A DNA stretch of 64,000 bases from Symsagittifera roscoffensis. Its lineage: Eukaryota; Xenacoelomorpha; Acoela; Convolutidae. This document shows positions 53,521 through 63,817 of this stretch, one piece after another; positions within the stretch are counted from its first letter, which is position 1; the number at the start of each line of letters is the position of its first letter. The stretch is from assembly GCF_963678635.1 (NCBI RefSeq), contig NC_087063.1, positions 14,515,006 through 14,579,005 of the forward strand, given 5' to 3'. The notes under the pieces are model-generated. The model saw nothing but the letters and a program-made list of their open reading frames with translations. It was not told the origin of the DNA and made no database searches. The position numbers and the translations under genes are program-made.

Positions 53521-53623
53521 GACAGGATGGCCGAGCAGTCTAAGGCGCCAGACTCAAGAAAACTTCCCACTCGAGAATTCTGTTACCCGAATCTGTGCGT
53601 GGATTCAAAACCCACTCCTGTCA
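53521..53623 (+). pseudogene. tRNA-Leu unit, decayed
   Basis: Acceptor GACAGGA, D loop GCAGTC, stem TCTGT, variable arm ACCCGAATCTGT, and B box GGATTCAAAACCC damaged. Confidence 0.65.
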
Positions 53624-53696
53624 GAAGTTTTTTAGCATTGCGAAGTATCTCATGAATTAAAAATGATGCAAAACCAGAAGCAGTTTTGCTTTTGAA

Positions 53697-53787
53697 AGCC
53701 GAGCGGTATAAGGACCCGACTTGAGAGCTCTCGATCGAAATTTTTGTTACACCAGAGTGTGCGTGGGTTCAAATCCCACTCCTGTCA
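53697..53787 (+). pseudogene. Hybrid L2 with tRNA-type 3' half
   Basis: Partner of 52427-52517 in the second 1270 bp unit, with an intact B box and T5 stop. Confidence 0.72.
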
Positions 53788-54156
53788 GAAGTTTTTAAGC
53801 ATTGCGAAGTATCTCACGAATTAAAAACAATGCAAAACCAAAAGCAGTTTTGCTTTTGAAAGCCAAGCGGTATAAGGACAAGACTGAAGAGCTCTCGATC
53901 GCAATTTTTGTTACACGAGAGTGTGCGGGGGTTCAAAACCTACATCTGTCAGGACAGAAAAATCGAAATGATGCATCTCTTGGAATGCAAACTTTTTGCA
54001 ATGACAAAGTTAGTTGTCGGTGATCAATTAATAATTTTAAAAAAAAATTCCAAAAAAATTAAGCAATATGTCAAAACAAATTACGTATTTGAACCGTTCA
54101 AAATGGCAAAAACAACAGCAAACAACACAAACGGTAATGTACAGTACAATTTACAG

Positions 54157-54257
54157 GGCAGGATGGCCGAGAAGTCTAAGGCGCCAGGCTCAAGAAAACT
54201 TCTCGCGAGATTGCTGGTACACGAATGTGTGCGTGGGTTCAAATCCCACTCCTGTCA
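54157..54257 (+). pseudogene. tRNA-Leu(CAA) unit, GAAG D-loop class
   Basis: Copy of 52887 in the second 1270 bp unit. Confidence 0.55.
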
Positions 54258-54330
54258 GAAGTTTTTATGCCTTGCGAAGTATCTCATGAATTTAAAACAA
54301 TGCAAAACCAAAAGCAATTTTGCTTTTGAA

Positions 54331-54421
54331 AGCCGAGCGGTATAAGGACCCGACTTGAGAGCTCTCGATCGAAATTTTTGTTACACCAGAGTGTGCGTGG
54401 GTTCAAATCCCACTCCTGTCA
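54331..54421 (+). pseudogene. Hybrid L2 with tRNA-type 3' half
   Basis: Copy of 53061-53151 in the second 1270 bp unit. Confidence 0.72.
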
Positions 54422-54790
54422 GAAGTTTTTAAGCATTGCGAAGTATCTCACGAATTAAAAACAATGCAAAACCAAAAGCAGTTTTGCTTTTGAAAGCCAA
54501 GCGGTATAAGGACAAGACTGAAGAGCTCTCGATCGCAATTTTTGTTACACGAGAGTGTGCGGGGGTTCAAAACCTACATCTGTCAGGACAGAAAAATCGA
54601 AATGATGCATCTCTTGAAATGCATTTTTTTTGCAATCACAAAGTTAGTTGTCGATTATCAATTAATAATTTGAAAAATGCAATTCGGAAAAATTGAGGCA
54701 ATATGTCAAAAAAAATTACGTATTTGAACCGTTCAAATGGCAAAAACAACAGCAAACAACCCAAACGGTAATGTACAGTATAATTTACAA

Positions 54791-54893
54791 GACAGGATGG
54801 CCGAGCAGTCTAAGGCGCCAGACTCCAGAAAACTTCCCACTCGAGAATTCTGGTACCCGAATCTGTGCGTGGATTCAAAACCCACTCCTGTCA
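54791..54893 (+). pseudogene. tRNA-Leu unit, decayed
   Basis: Partner of 53521, here with TCTGG intact but CTCCAG in place of CTCAAG, so the anticodon reads CCA. The B box is damaged. Confidence 0.62.
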
Positions 54894-55261
54894 GAAGTTT
54901 TTTAGCATTGCGAAGTATCTCATGAATTAAAAATGATGCAAAACCAGAAGCAGTTTTGCTTTTGAAAACCGAGCGGTATAAGGACCCGACTTGAGAGCTC
55001 TCGAGCGAAATTTTTGTTACACCAGAGTGTGCTTGGGTTCAAAACCTACCCCTGTCAGAACAGAAAAATCAAAATGATGCATCTCTTGAAATGCACTTTT
55101 TTGCATTGACAAAGTTGGTTGTCGATGATCTATTAATAACTTCAAAAATGAAATTCCAAAAACTTGAAACGATATGTCAAAACAAATTACGTATTTGAAC
55201 CATTCAAAATGGCAAAACAACAGCAAACAACCCAAACTGTACTGTACATTACAAGGTACAA

Positions 55262-55364
55262 CGCAGGATGACCGAGCGGTCTAAGGCGCCAGACTCAAGA
55301 AAACTTCTCGCTCGAGAAGTCTGGTACACGAATGTGTGCGTGGGTTCAAATCCCAATCCTGTCA
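55262..55364 (+). pseudogene. tRNA-Leu unit, decayed
   Basis: Acceptor CGCAGGA, TGACCGAG in the A box, and T stem CCCAA with a mismatch. The anticodon arm is normal. Confidence 0.65.
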
Positions 55365-55706
55365 GAAGTTTTTAAGCCTTGCGAAGTATCTCATGAATTA
55401 AGAAGAATGCAATAGCAAAGCAGTTTTGCCTTTGAAAGCCGAGCAGTATAAGGACCCGACTTGAGAGCTCCCGATCGAAACTTTTGTTACACCAGAGTGT
55501 GCTTGGGTTCAAAACCTACCCCTGTCAGAACACAAAAAACAAATTGATGGATCTCGTGAAATGCACTTTTTTTGCATTGACAAATTTGGTTGTCGATGAT
55601 CAATTATTAACTTTAAAAATGAAATTCCAAAAATTTGAAACGATACGTCAAAACAAACTACGTATTTGAACCTTTCAAAATGGCAAAACAACAGTACCAT
55701 TTAAAA

Positions 55707-55809
55707 GGCAGGATAGCCGAGCGGTCTAAGGCGCCAGAATCAAGACCTCTTCTCGCTCGAGATTTCTGGTACACGAATGTGTGCGTGGGTTCAAATCCAA
55801 CTCCTGTCC
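55707..55809 (+). pseudogene. tRNA-Leu unit, GGATAGCC class
   Basis: Base 32 is A, the intron is replaced at its start (GACCTCTTCTCG), T stem CCAAC has one mismatch, and the discriminator is C. The 5' flank lacks ~27 bp. Partner at 59468. Confidence 0.6.
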
Positions 55810-56179
55810 AAAATTTTTAAGCATTGCGAAGTATCTCATGAATTAAAAAGAATGCAAAAGCAAAAGCAAGTTTGCTTTTGAAAGCCGAGCGGTATAAGGA
55901 CCCGACTTGAGAGCTCTCGATCGAAACTTTTGTTACACCAGTGTGTGCTTGGGTTCAAAACCTACCCCTGTAAGAACACAAAAATCAAATTGATGCATCT
56001 CGTGAATTGCACTTTTTTGCATTGACAAAGTTGGTTATTCGATGATGATCAATTAATAACTTGAAAAATGAAATTCCAAAAAATTGAAGCAATATTTCAA
56101 AACAAATTACGTATTTGAACCGTGTAAACAGCAAAACAACAGCAAGCAACCCAATCTGTAAAGTACATTAAATTTACAA

Positions 56180-56282
56180 GGCAGAATGGCCGAGCGGTCT
56201 AAGGCGCCAGACGCAAGAAAACTTCTCGCTCGAGATTTCGGGTACACGAATGTGTCCGTGGGTTCAAATCCCATTCCTGTCA
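56180..56282 (+). pseudogene. tRNA-Leu unit with G33
   Basis: Acceptor GGCAGAA, loop CG-CAA-G, stem TCGGG and T stem CCCAT. Confidence 0.65.
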
Positions 56283-56667
56283 GAAGTTTTTAAGCATTGC
56301 GAAGTATTTCATGAATTAAAAATAATGCAAAACCAAAAGCAGTTTTGCTTTTGAAAGCCGAGCGGTAAAGGACCCGAAGCGGTACAAGGACCCGACTTGA
56401 GAGCTCTCGATCGAAACTTTTGTTACACCAGAATCTGCTTGGGTTCAAAACCTACCCCTGTAAGAACACAAAAATCAAATTGATGCATCTCGTGAATTGC
56501 ACTTTTTTGCATTGACAAAATTGGTTGTCGATGATCAAATAATAACTTCAAAAATGAAATTCCAAAAAATTGAAACGATATGTCAAAACAAATTACGTAT
56601 TTGAACCATTCAAAATGGCAAAACAACAGCAAACAACCCAAACTGTATTGTACATTACAATTTACAA

Positions 56668-56770
56668 GGCAGGATGCCCGAGCGGTCTAAGGCGCCAGAC
56701 TCAAGAAAAGTTCTCGCTCGAGATTTCTAGTACACGAATCTGTGCGTGGATTCAAAACCCACTCCTGTCA
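56668..56770 (+). pseudogene. tRNA-Leu unit, GCCCGAG class
   Basis: The A box reads TGCCCGAG, the stem is TCTAG, and B box GGATTCAAAACCC is damaged. Confidence 0.65.
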
Positions 56771-57138
56771 GAAGTTTTTTAGCATTGCGAAGTATCTTAT
56801 GAATTAAAAATGATGCAAAACCAGAAGCAGTTTTGCTTTTGAAAACCGAGCGGTATAAGGACCCGACTTGAGAGCTCTCGAGCGAAATTTTTGTTACACG
56901 AGAGTGTGCGGGGGTTCAAAACGTACATCTGTTAGGACAGAAAAATCGAAATTATCCAACTCTTGAAATGCAATTTTTTTGCAATGACAAAGTTAGTTGT
57001 CAATGATTAATTAAAGTTTGAAAAATGAAATTCCAAAAAATTGAAGCAATATGTCAAAACAAATTACGTATTTGAACCATTCAAAATGGCAAAACAACAG
57101 CAAACAACCCAAACTGTAATGTACATTACAATTTACAA

Positions 57139-57241
57139 GGCAGGATGCCCGAGCGGTCTAAGGCGCCAGACTCAAGAAAAGTTCTCGCTCGAGATTTCTA
57201 GTACACGAAAGTGTGCGTGGGTTCAAATCCCACACCTGTCA
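57139..57241 (+). pseudogene. tRNA-Leu unit, GCCCGAG class
   Basis: TGCCCGAG in the A box, TCTAG stem and ACCTGTC acceptor. The T arm is normal. Confidence 0.62.
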
Positions 57242-57608
57242 GGAATGTTTAAGCATTGCGAACTATCTCATGAAATAAAAAGATTGCAAAAGCAAAAGCA
57301 AGTTTGCTTTTGAAAGCCGAGCGGTATAAGGACCCGACTTGAGAGCTCTCGATCGAAACTTTTGTTACACCAGAGTGTGCTTGGGTTCACAACCTGCCGC
57401 TGTAAGAACACAAAAATCAAATTGATGCATCTCGTGAAAAGCACTTTTTTGCATTGACAAAGTTGGTTATCGATGATCAATTAATAACTTGAAAAATGAA
57501 ATTCCAAAAAATTGAAGCAATGTGAAAAAACAAATTACGTATTTGAACCGTTCAAATGACAAAACAACAGCAAACAACCCAAACGATAAAATACAAACCA
57601 AAGTACCC

Positions 57609-57711
57609 GGCAGGATGGCCAAGCGGTCTAAGGCGCCAGAGTCAAGAAATGTTCTCAATCGAGATTTCTGGTACACGAATGTGTTCGTGGGTTCAAATCC
57701 CACTCCTGTCA
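57609..57711 (+). tRNA. tRNA-Leu(CAA), AAATG-intron class
   Basis: A distinct 19 nt intron (AAATGTTCTCAATCGAGAT), base 32 G, and D arm GCCAAGCGG. All stems pair and the B box is intact (TTCAAAT), with T5 downstream. The 5' flank differs too (acaaaccaaagtacccgg), so this subfamily has its own promoter-proximal sequence. Confidence 0.72.
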
Positions 57712-58079
57712 GAAGTTTTTGAGCATTGCGAAGTATCTCATGAATTAAAAATAATGCAAAACCAAAAGCAGTTTTGCTTTTGAAAGCCGAGCGGTATAAG
57801 GACCCGACTTGAGAGCTCTCGATCGAAACGTTTGTTACACCAGAGTGTGCTTGGGTTCAAAACCTACCCCTGTCAGAACAGAAAAATCAAAATGATGCAT
57901 CTCGTGAAACGCACTTTTTTGCATTGACAAAATTGGTTTTCGATGATCAATTAATAACTTCACAAATGAAATTCCAAAAAATTGAACCGATATGTCAAAA
58001 CAAATTACGTATTTGAACCATTCAAAATGGCAAAACAACAGCAAACAACCCAAACGATAAAATACAAACCAAAGTACCC

Positions 58080-58182
58080 GGCAGGATGGCCAAGCGGTCT
58101 AAGGCGCCAGAGTCAAGAAGTGTTCTCAATCGAGATTTCTGGTACACAAATGTGTTCGTGGGTTCAAATCCCACTCCTGTCA
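58080..58182 (+). tRNA. tRNA-Leu(CAA), AAATG-intron class
   Basis: As 57609 with AGTG at the intron start and variable arm ACAC-AAAT-GTGT. Its flank acaaaccaaagtacccgg is identical. Confidence 0.7.
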
Positions 58183-58550
58183 GAAGTTTTTGAGCATTGC
58201 GAAGTATCTCATGAATTGAAAATAATGCAAAACCAAAAGCAGTTTTGCTTTTGAAAGCCGAGCGGTATAAGGACCCGACTTGAGAGCTCTCGATCGAAAC
58301 GTTTGTTACACCAGAGTGTGCTTGGGTTCAAAACCTACCCCTGTCAGAACAGAAAAATCAAAATGATGCATCTCGTGAAACGCACTTTTTTGCATTGACA
58401 AAATTGGTTGTCGATGATCAATTAATAACTTCAAAAATGAAATTCCAAAAATTTGAAACGATATGTGAAAACAAATTACGTATTTGAACCATTCAAAATG
58501 GCAAAACAACAGCAAGAAACCCAATCTGTAATGTACATTACAATTTACAA

Positions 58551-58653
58551 GGCAGGATGGCCGAGCGGTCTAAGGCGCCAGACTCAAGAAAACTTCTCGC
58601 TCGAGATTTCTGGTACACGAATGTGTGCGTGGGTTTAAATCCCACTCCTGTCA
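58551..58653 (+). tRNA. tRNA-Leu(CAA), near-intact (TTTAAAT)
   Basis: Only the T loop deviates: TTTAAAT lacks C56, which weakens the B box. All stems pair. Confidence 0.65.
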
Positions 58654-59021
58654 GAAATTTTTAAGCATTGCGAAGTATCTCATGAATTAAAAAGAATGCA
58701 AAAGCAAAAACAAGTTTGCTTTTGAAAGCCGAGCGGTATAACGACCCGACTTGAGAGCTCTCGATCGAAACTTTTGTTACACCAGAGTGTGCTTGGGTTC
58801 AAAACCTACCCCTGTCAGAACAGAAAAATCAAAATGATGCATCTCGTGAAATGCACTTTTTTGCATTGACAAAATTGGTTGTCGATGATCAATTAATAAC
58901 TTCAAAAATGAAATTCCAAAAACTTGAAACGATATGTCAAAACAAATTACGTATTTGAACCATTCAAAATGGCAAAACAACCGCAAACAACCCAAACGAT
59001 AAAATACAAACCAATGTACCC

Positions 59022-59124
59022 GGCAGGATGGCCGAGCGGTCTAAGGCGCCAGACTCAAGAAAACTTCTCGCTCGAGATTTCTGGTACACGAATGTGTGCG
59101 TGGGTTCAAATCCCACTCCTGTCA
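59022..59124 (+). tRNA. tRNA-Leu(CAA), intact
   Basis: Reference-type gene body, but with the acaaaccaatgtacccgg flank of the AAATG-intron class, so it is a recombinant between subfamilies. T5 downstream. Confidence 0.91.
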
Positions 59125-59467
59125 GAAATTTTTAAGCATTGCGAAGTATCTCATGAATTAAAAAGAATGCAAAAGCAAAAGCAAGTTTGCTTTTGAAAGC
59201 CGAGCGGTATAACGACCCGACTTGAGAGCTCTCGATCGAAACTTTTGTTACACCAGTGTGTGCTTGGGTTCAAAACCTACCCCTGTCAGAACACAAAAAA
59301 CAAATTGATGGATCTCGTGAAATGCACTTTTTTTGCATTGACAAATTTGGTTGTCGATGATCAATTATTAACTTTAAAAATGAAATTCCAAAAATTTGAA
59401 ACGATATGTCAAAACAAATTACGTATTTGAACCTTTCAAAATGGCAAAACAACAGTACCATTTAAAA

Positions 59468-59570
59468 GGCAGGATAGCCGAGCGGTCTAAGGCGCCAGAA
59501 TCAAGACCTCTTCTGGCTCGAGATTTCTGGTACACGAATGTGTGCGTAGATTCAAATCCAACTCCTGTCC
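59468..59570 (+). pseudogene. tRNA-Leu unit, GGATAGCC class
   Basis: Partner of 55707 with further damage in the T stem (GTAGA) and discriminator C. Confidence 0.62.
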
Positions 59571-59938
59571 GAAATTTTTAAGCATTGCGAAGTATCTCAT
59601 GAATTAAAAAGAATGCAAAAGCAAAAGCAACTTTGCTTTTGAAAGCCGAGCGGTATAAGGACCCGACTTGAGAGCTCTCGATCGAAACTTTTGTTACACC
59701 AGAGTGTGCTTGGGTTCAAAACCTACCCCTGTAAGAACACAAAAATCAAATTGATGCATCTCGTGAATTGCACTTTTTTGCATTGACAAAATTGGTTGTC
59801 GATGATCAATTAATAACTTCAAAAATGCAATTCCAAAAAATTGAAACGATATGTCAAAAAAAATTACGTATTTGAACCATTCAAAATGGCAAAACAACAG
59901 CAAACAACCCAAACTGTAATGTACATTACAATTTACAA

Positions 59939-60041
59939 GGCAGGATGGCCGAGCGGTCTAAGGCGCCAGACTCAAGAAAACTTCTCGCTCGAGATTTCTA
60001 GTACACGAAAGTGTGCGTGGGTTCAAATCCCACACCAGTCA
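59939..60041 (+). pseudogene. tRNA-Leu unit, TCTAG class
   Basis: Stem TCTAG leaves one mismatch, and the acceptor 3' side is ACCAGTC with two mismatches. The B box is intact. Confidence 0.6.
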
Positions 60042-60409
60042 GGAATTTTTAAGCATTGCGAAGTATCTCATGAAATAAAAAGATTGCAAAAGCAAAAGCA
60101 AGTTTGCTTTTGAAAGCCGAGCGGTATAAGGACCCGACTTGAGAGCTCTCGATCGAAACTTTTGTTACACCAGAGTGTGCTTGGGTTCAAAACCTACCCC
60201 TGTCAGAACAGAAAAATCAAAATGATGCATGTCGTGAAATGCACTTTTTTGCATTGACAAAATTGGTTGTCGATGATCAATTAATAACTCCAAAAATGAA
60301 ATTCCAAAAATTTGACACGATATGTCAAAACAAATTACGTATTTGAACCATTTAAAATGGCAAAACAACAGCAAGCAACCCAATATGTAATGCACATTAC
60401 AATTTACAA

Positions 60410-60512
60410 GGCAGGATGGCCGAGCGGTCTAAGGCGCCAGACTCAAGAAAACTTCTCGCTCGAGATTTCTAGTACACGAAAGTGTGCGTGGGTTCAAATC
60501 CCACACCTGTCA
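60410..60512 (+). pseudogene. tRNA-Leu unit, TCTAG class
   Basis: TCTAG stem and ACCTGTC acceptor, one mismatch each; variable arm ACAC-GAAA-GTGT pairs and the T arm is normal. Marginal: could still be active. Confidence 0.55.
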
Positions 60513-60880
60513 GGAATTTTTAAGCATTGCGAAGTATCTCATGAAATAAAAAGATTGCAAAAGCAAAAGCAAGTTTGCTTTTGAAAGCCGAGCGGTATAA
60601 GGACCCGACTTGAGAGCTCTCGATCGAAACTTTTGTTACACCAGAGTGTGCTTGGGTTCACAACCTGCCCCTGTAAGAACACAAAAATCAAATTGATGCA
60701 TCTCGTGAAATGCACTTTTTTGCATTGACAAAGTTGGTTATTCGATTATCAATTAATAACTTGAAAAATGAAATTCCAAAAAATTGAAGCAATATGAAAA
60801 AACAAATTACGTATTTGAACCGTTCAAATAACAAAACAACAGCAAGTAACCCAATCTGTAATGTACATTACAATTTACAA

Positions 60881-60983
60881 GGCAGGATGGCTGAGCGGTC
60901 TGAGGCGCCAGACTCAAGAAAACTTCTCGCTCGAGATTTTTGGTAAACGAATGTGTGCGTGGGGTCAAATCCCACTCCTGTCA
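60881..60983 (+). tRNA. tRNA-Leu(CAA), near-intact
   Basis: Stems pair with two G-U pairs (TTTGG stem, GCTGAG D arm). T54 is G (GTCAAAT), which slightly alters the B box. Confidence 0.62.
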
Positions 60984-61351
60984 GAAATTTTTGAGCATTG
61001 CGAAGTATCTCATGAAATAAAAATAATGCAAAACCAAAAGCAGTTTTGCTTTTGAAAGCCGAGCGGTATCAGGACCCCACTTGAGAGCTCTCCATCGAAA
61101 CTTTTGTTACACCAGAGTGTGCTTGGGTTCAAAACCTACCCCTGTCAGAACAGAAAAATCGAAATGATGCATCTCGTGAAAGGCACTTTTTTGCATTGAC
61201 AAAATTGGTTGTCGACGATCAATTAATAACTTCAAAAATGAAATTCCAAAAATTTGAACCGATATGTCAAAACAAATTACGTATTTGAACCATTCAAAAT
61301 GGCAAAACAACAGCAAACAACCCAAACGATAAAATACAAACCAATGTACCC

Positions 61352-61454
61352 GGCAGGATGGCCAAGCGGTCTAAGGCGCCAGATTCAAGAAATGTTCTCA
61401 ATCGAGATTTCTGTTACACAAATGTGTTCGTGGGTTCAAATCCCACTCCTGTCA
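61352..61454 (+). tRNA. tRNA-Leu(CAA), AAATG-intron class
   Basis: Loop TT-CAA-G, stem TCTGT with one mismatch, and flank acaaaccaatgtacccgg. The T arm is normal. Confidence 0.62.
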
Positions 61455-61822
61455 GAAGTTTTTGAGCATTGCGAAGTATCTCATGAATTAAAAAAAATGC
61501 AAAACCAAAAGCAGTTTTGCTTTTAAAAGCCGAGCGGTATAAGGACCCGACTTGAGAGCTCTCGATCGAAACGTTTGTTACACCAGAGTGTGCTTGGGTT
61601 CAAAACCTACCCCTGTCAGAACAGAAAAATCGAAATGATGCATCTCGTGAAACGCACTTTTTTGCATTGACAAAATTGGTTGTCGATGATCAATTAATAA
61701 CTTCAAAAATGAAATTCCAAAAATTTGAAACGATATGTGAAAACAAATTACGTATTTGAACCATTCAAAATGGCAAAACAACAGCAAGAAACCCAATCTG
61801 TAATGTACATTAAAATTTACAA

Positions 61823-61925
61823 GGCAGGATGGCCGAGCGGTCTAAGGCGCCAGACTCAAGAAAACTTCTCGCTCGAGATTTCTGGTACACGAATGTGTGC
61901 GTGGGTTCAAATCCCACTCCTGTCA
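61823..61925 (+). tRNA. tRNA-Leu(CAA), intact
   Basis: Matches the reference in every arm, with a T5 stop. Confidence 0.92.
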
Positions 61926-62296
61926 GAAATTTTTAAGCATTGAGAAGTATCTCATGAATTAAAAAGAATGCAAAAGCAAAAACAAGTTTGCTTTTGAAAG
62001 CCGAGCGGTATCGAGATCCGACTTGAGAGCTCTCGATCGAAACTTTTGTTACACCAGTGTGTGCTTGGGTTCAAAACCTACCCCTGTAAGAACACAAAAA
62101 TCAAATTGATGCAGCTCGTGAATTGCACTTTTTTGCATTGACAAAGTTGGTTATTCGATGATGATCAATTAATAACTTGAAAAATGAAATTCCAAAAAAT
62201 TGAAGCAATATTTCAAAACAAATTACGTATTTGAACCGTTCAAATAGCAGAACAACAGCAAGCAACCCAATTTGTAATGTACATTACAATTTACAA

Positions 62297-62399
62297 GGCA
62301 GGATGGCCGAGCGGTCTAAGGCGCCAGACTCAAGAAAACTTCTCGCTCGAGATTTCGGGTACACGAATGTGTCCGTGGGTTCAAATCCCACTACTGTCA
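62297..62399 (+). pseudogene. tRNA-Leu unit with two stem mismatches
   Basis: Stem TCGGG and acceptor TACTGTC each have one mismatch. Loop, D arm and T arm are normal. Confidence 0.55.
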
Positions 62400-62783
62400 G
62401 AAGTTTTTAAGCATTGCGAAGTGTTTCATGAATTAGAAATAATGCAAAACCAAAAGCAGTTTTGCTTTTGAAAGCCGAGCGGTAAAGGACCCAAAGCGGT
62501 ACAAGGACCCGACTTGAGAGCGCTCGATCGAAACTTTTGTTACACCAGAGTGTGCTTGGGTTCAAAACCTACCCCTGTAAGAACACAAAAATCAAATTGA
62601 TGCATCTCGTGAATTGCAATTTTTGCATTGACAAAATTGGTTGTCGATGATCAATTAATAACTTCAAAAATGAAATTCCAAAAAATTAAAACGATATGTC
62701 AAAACAAATTACGTATTTGAACCATTCAAAATGGCAAAACAACAGCAAACAACCCAAACTGTAATGTACATTACAATTTACAA

Positions 62784-62886
62784 GGCAGGATGGCCGAGCG
62801 GTCTAAGGCGCCAGACTCAAGAAAACTTCTCGCTCGAGATTTCTAGTACACGAAAGTGTGCGTGGGTTCAAATCCCACACCTGTCA
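62784..62886 (+). pseudogene. tRNA-Leu unit, TCTAG class
   Basis: Same as 60410: TCTAG and ACCTGTC mismatches with an intact B box. Confidence 0.55.
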
Positions 62887-63254
62887 GGAATTTTTAAGCA
62901 TTGCGAAGTATCTCATGAAATAAAAAGATTGCAAAAGCAAAAGCAAGTTTGCTTTTGAAAGCCGAGCGGTATAAGGACCCGACAAGAGAGCTCTCGATCG
63001 AAACTTTTGTTACACCAGAGTGTGCTTGGGTTCAAAACCTACCCCTGTCACAACAGAAAAATCAAAATGATGCATCTCGTGAAATGCACTTTTTTGCATT
63101 GACAAAATTGGTTGTGGATGATCAATTAATAACTCCAAAAATGAAATTCCAAAAATTTGACACGATATGTCAAAACAAATTACGTATTTGAACCATTTAA
63201 AATGGCAAAACAACAGCAAGCAACCCAATGTGTAATGTACATTACAATTTACAA

Positions 63255-63357
63255 GGCAGGATGGCCGAGCGGTCTAAGGCGCCAGACTCAAGAAAACGTC
63301 TCGCTCGAGATTTCTGGTACACGAATGTGTGCGTGGGTTCAAATCCCACTCCTGTCA
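63255..63357 (+). tRNA. tRNA-Leu(CAA), intact
   Basis: All arms pair. The intron reads AAAACGTCTCG, so the A35-A36-G37/CTT contact seen in other copies is lost, but the hairpin remains. Confidence 0.89.
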
Positions 63358-63714
63358 GAAATTTTTAAGCATTGCGAAGTATCTCAAGAATTAAAAATAA
63401 TGCAAAACCAAAAGCAGTTTTGCTTTTGAAAGCCGAGCGGTATAAGGACCCGACTTGAGAGCCCTCGATCGAAACTTTTGTTACACCAGAGTGTGCTTGG
63501 GTTCAAAACCTACCCCTGTCAGAACAGAAAAATCAAAATGATGCATCTCGTGAAAAGCACTTTTTTGCATTGACAAAATTGGTTGTCGACGATCAATTAA
63601 TAACTTCAAAAATGAAATTCCAAAAATTTGAACCGATATGTCAAAACAAATTACGTATTTGAACCATTCAAAATCGCAAAACAACAGCAAACAACCCAAC
63701 AAACCAATGTACCC

Positions 63715-63817
63715 GGCAGGATGGCCAAGCGGTCTAAGGCGCCAGATTCAAGAAATGTTCTCAATCGAGATTTCTGGTACACAAATGTGTTCGTGGGTTC
63801 AAATCCCACTCCTGTCA
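63715..63817 (+). tRNA. tRNA-Leu(CAA), AAATG-intron class
   Basis: Loop TT-CAA-G, all stems paired, variable arm ACAC-AAAT-GTGT, D arm GCCAAGCGG. Last tRNA in the window. Confidence 0.72.

Larger units (their letters stand above)
52425..54964 (+). repeat. Higher-order repeat, two near-identical 1270 bp units
   Basis: Units 52425-53694 and 53695-54964 match almost base for base. Each holds two triple monomers of 634-636 bp made of tRNA, linker, L2 with restored B box, linker, L2 and spacer. The near-identity marks one of the most recent duplications in the array. Confidence 0.85.

Noticed and set aside
12832-63702. Recurrent minus-strand frames (with a MGCLLLFCHFEWFKYVICF-type start) across the array
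   Set aside because: They are antisense translations of the spacer and L2. They look like a membrane protein only because the spacer is AT-rich. They have no independent start or conservation pattern.
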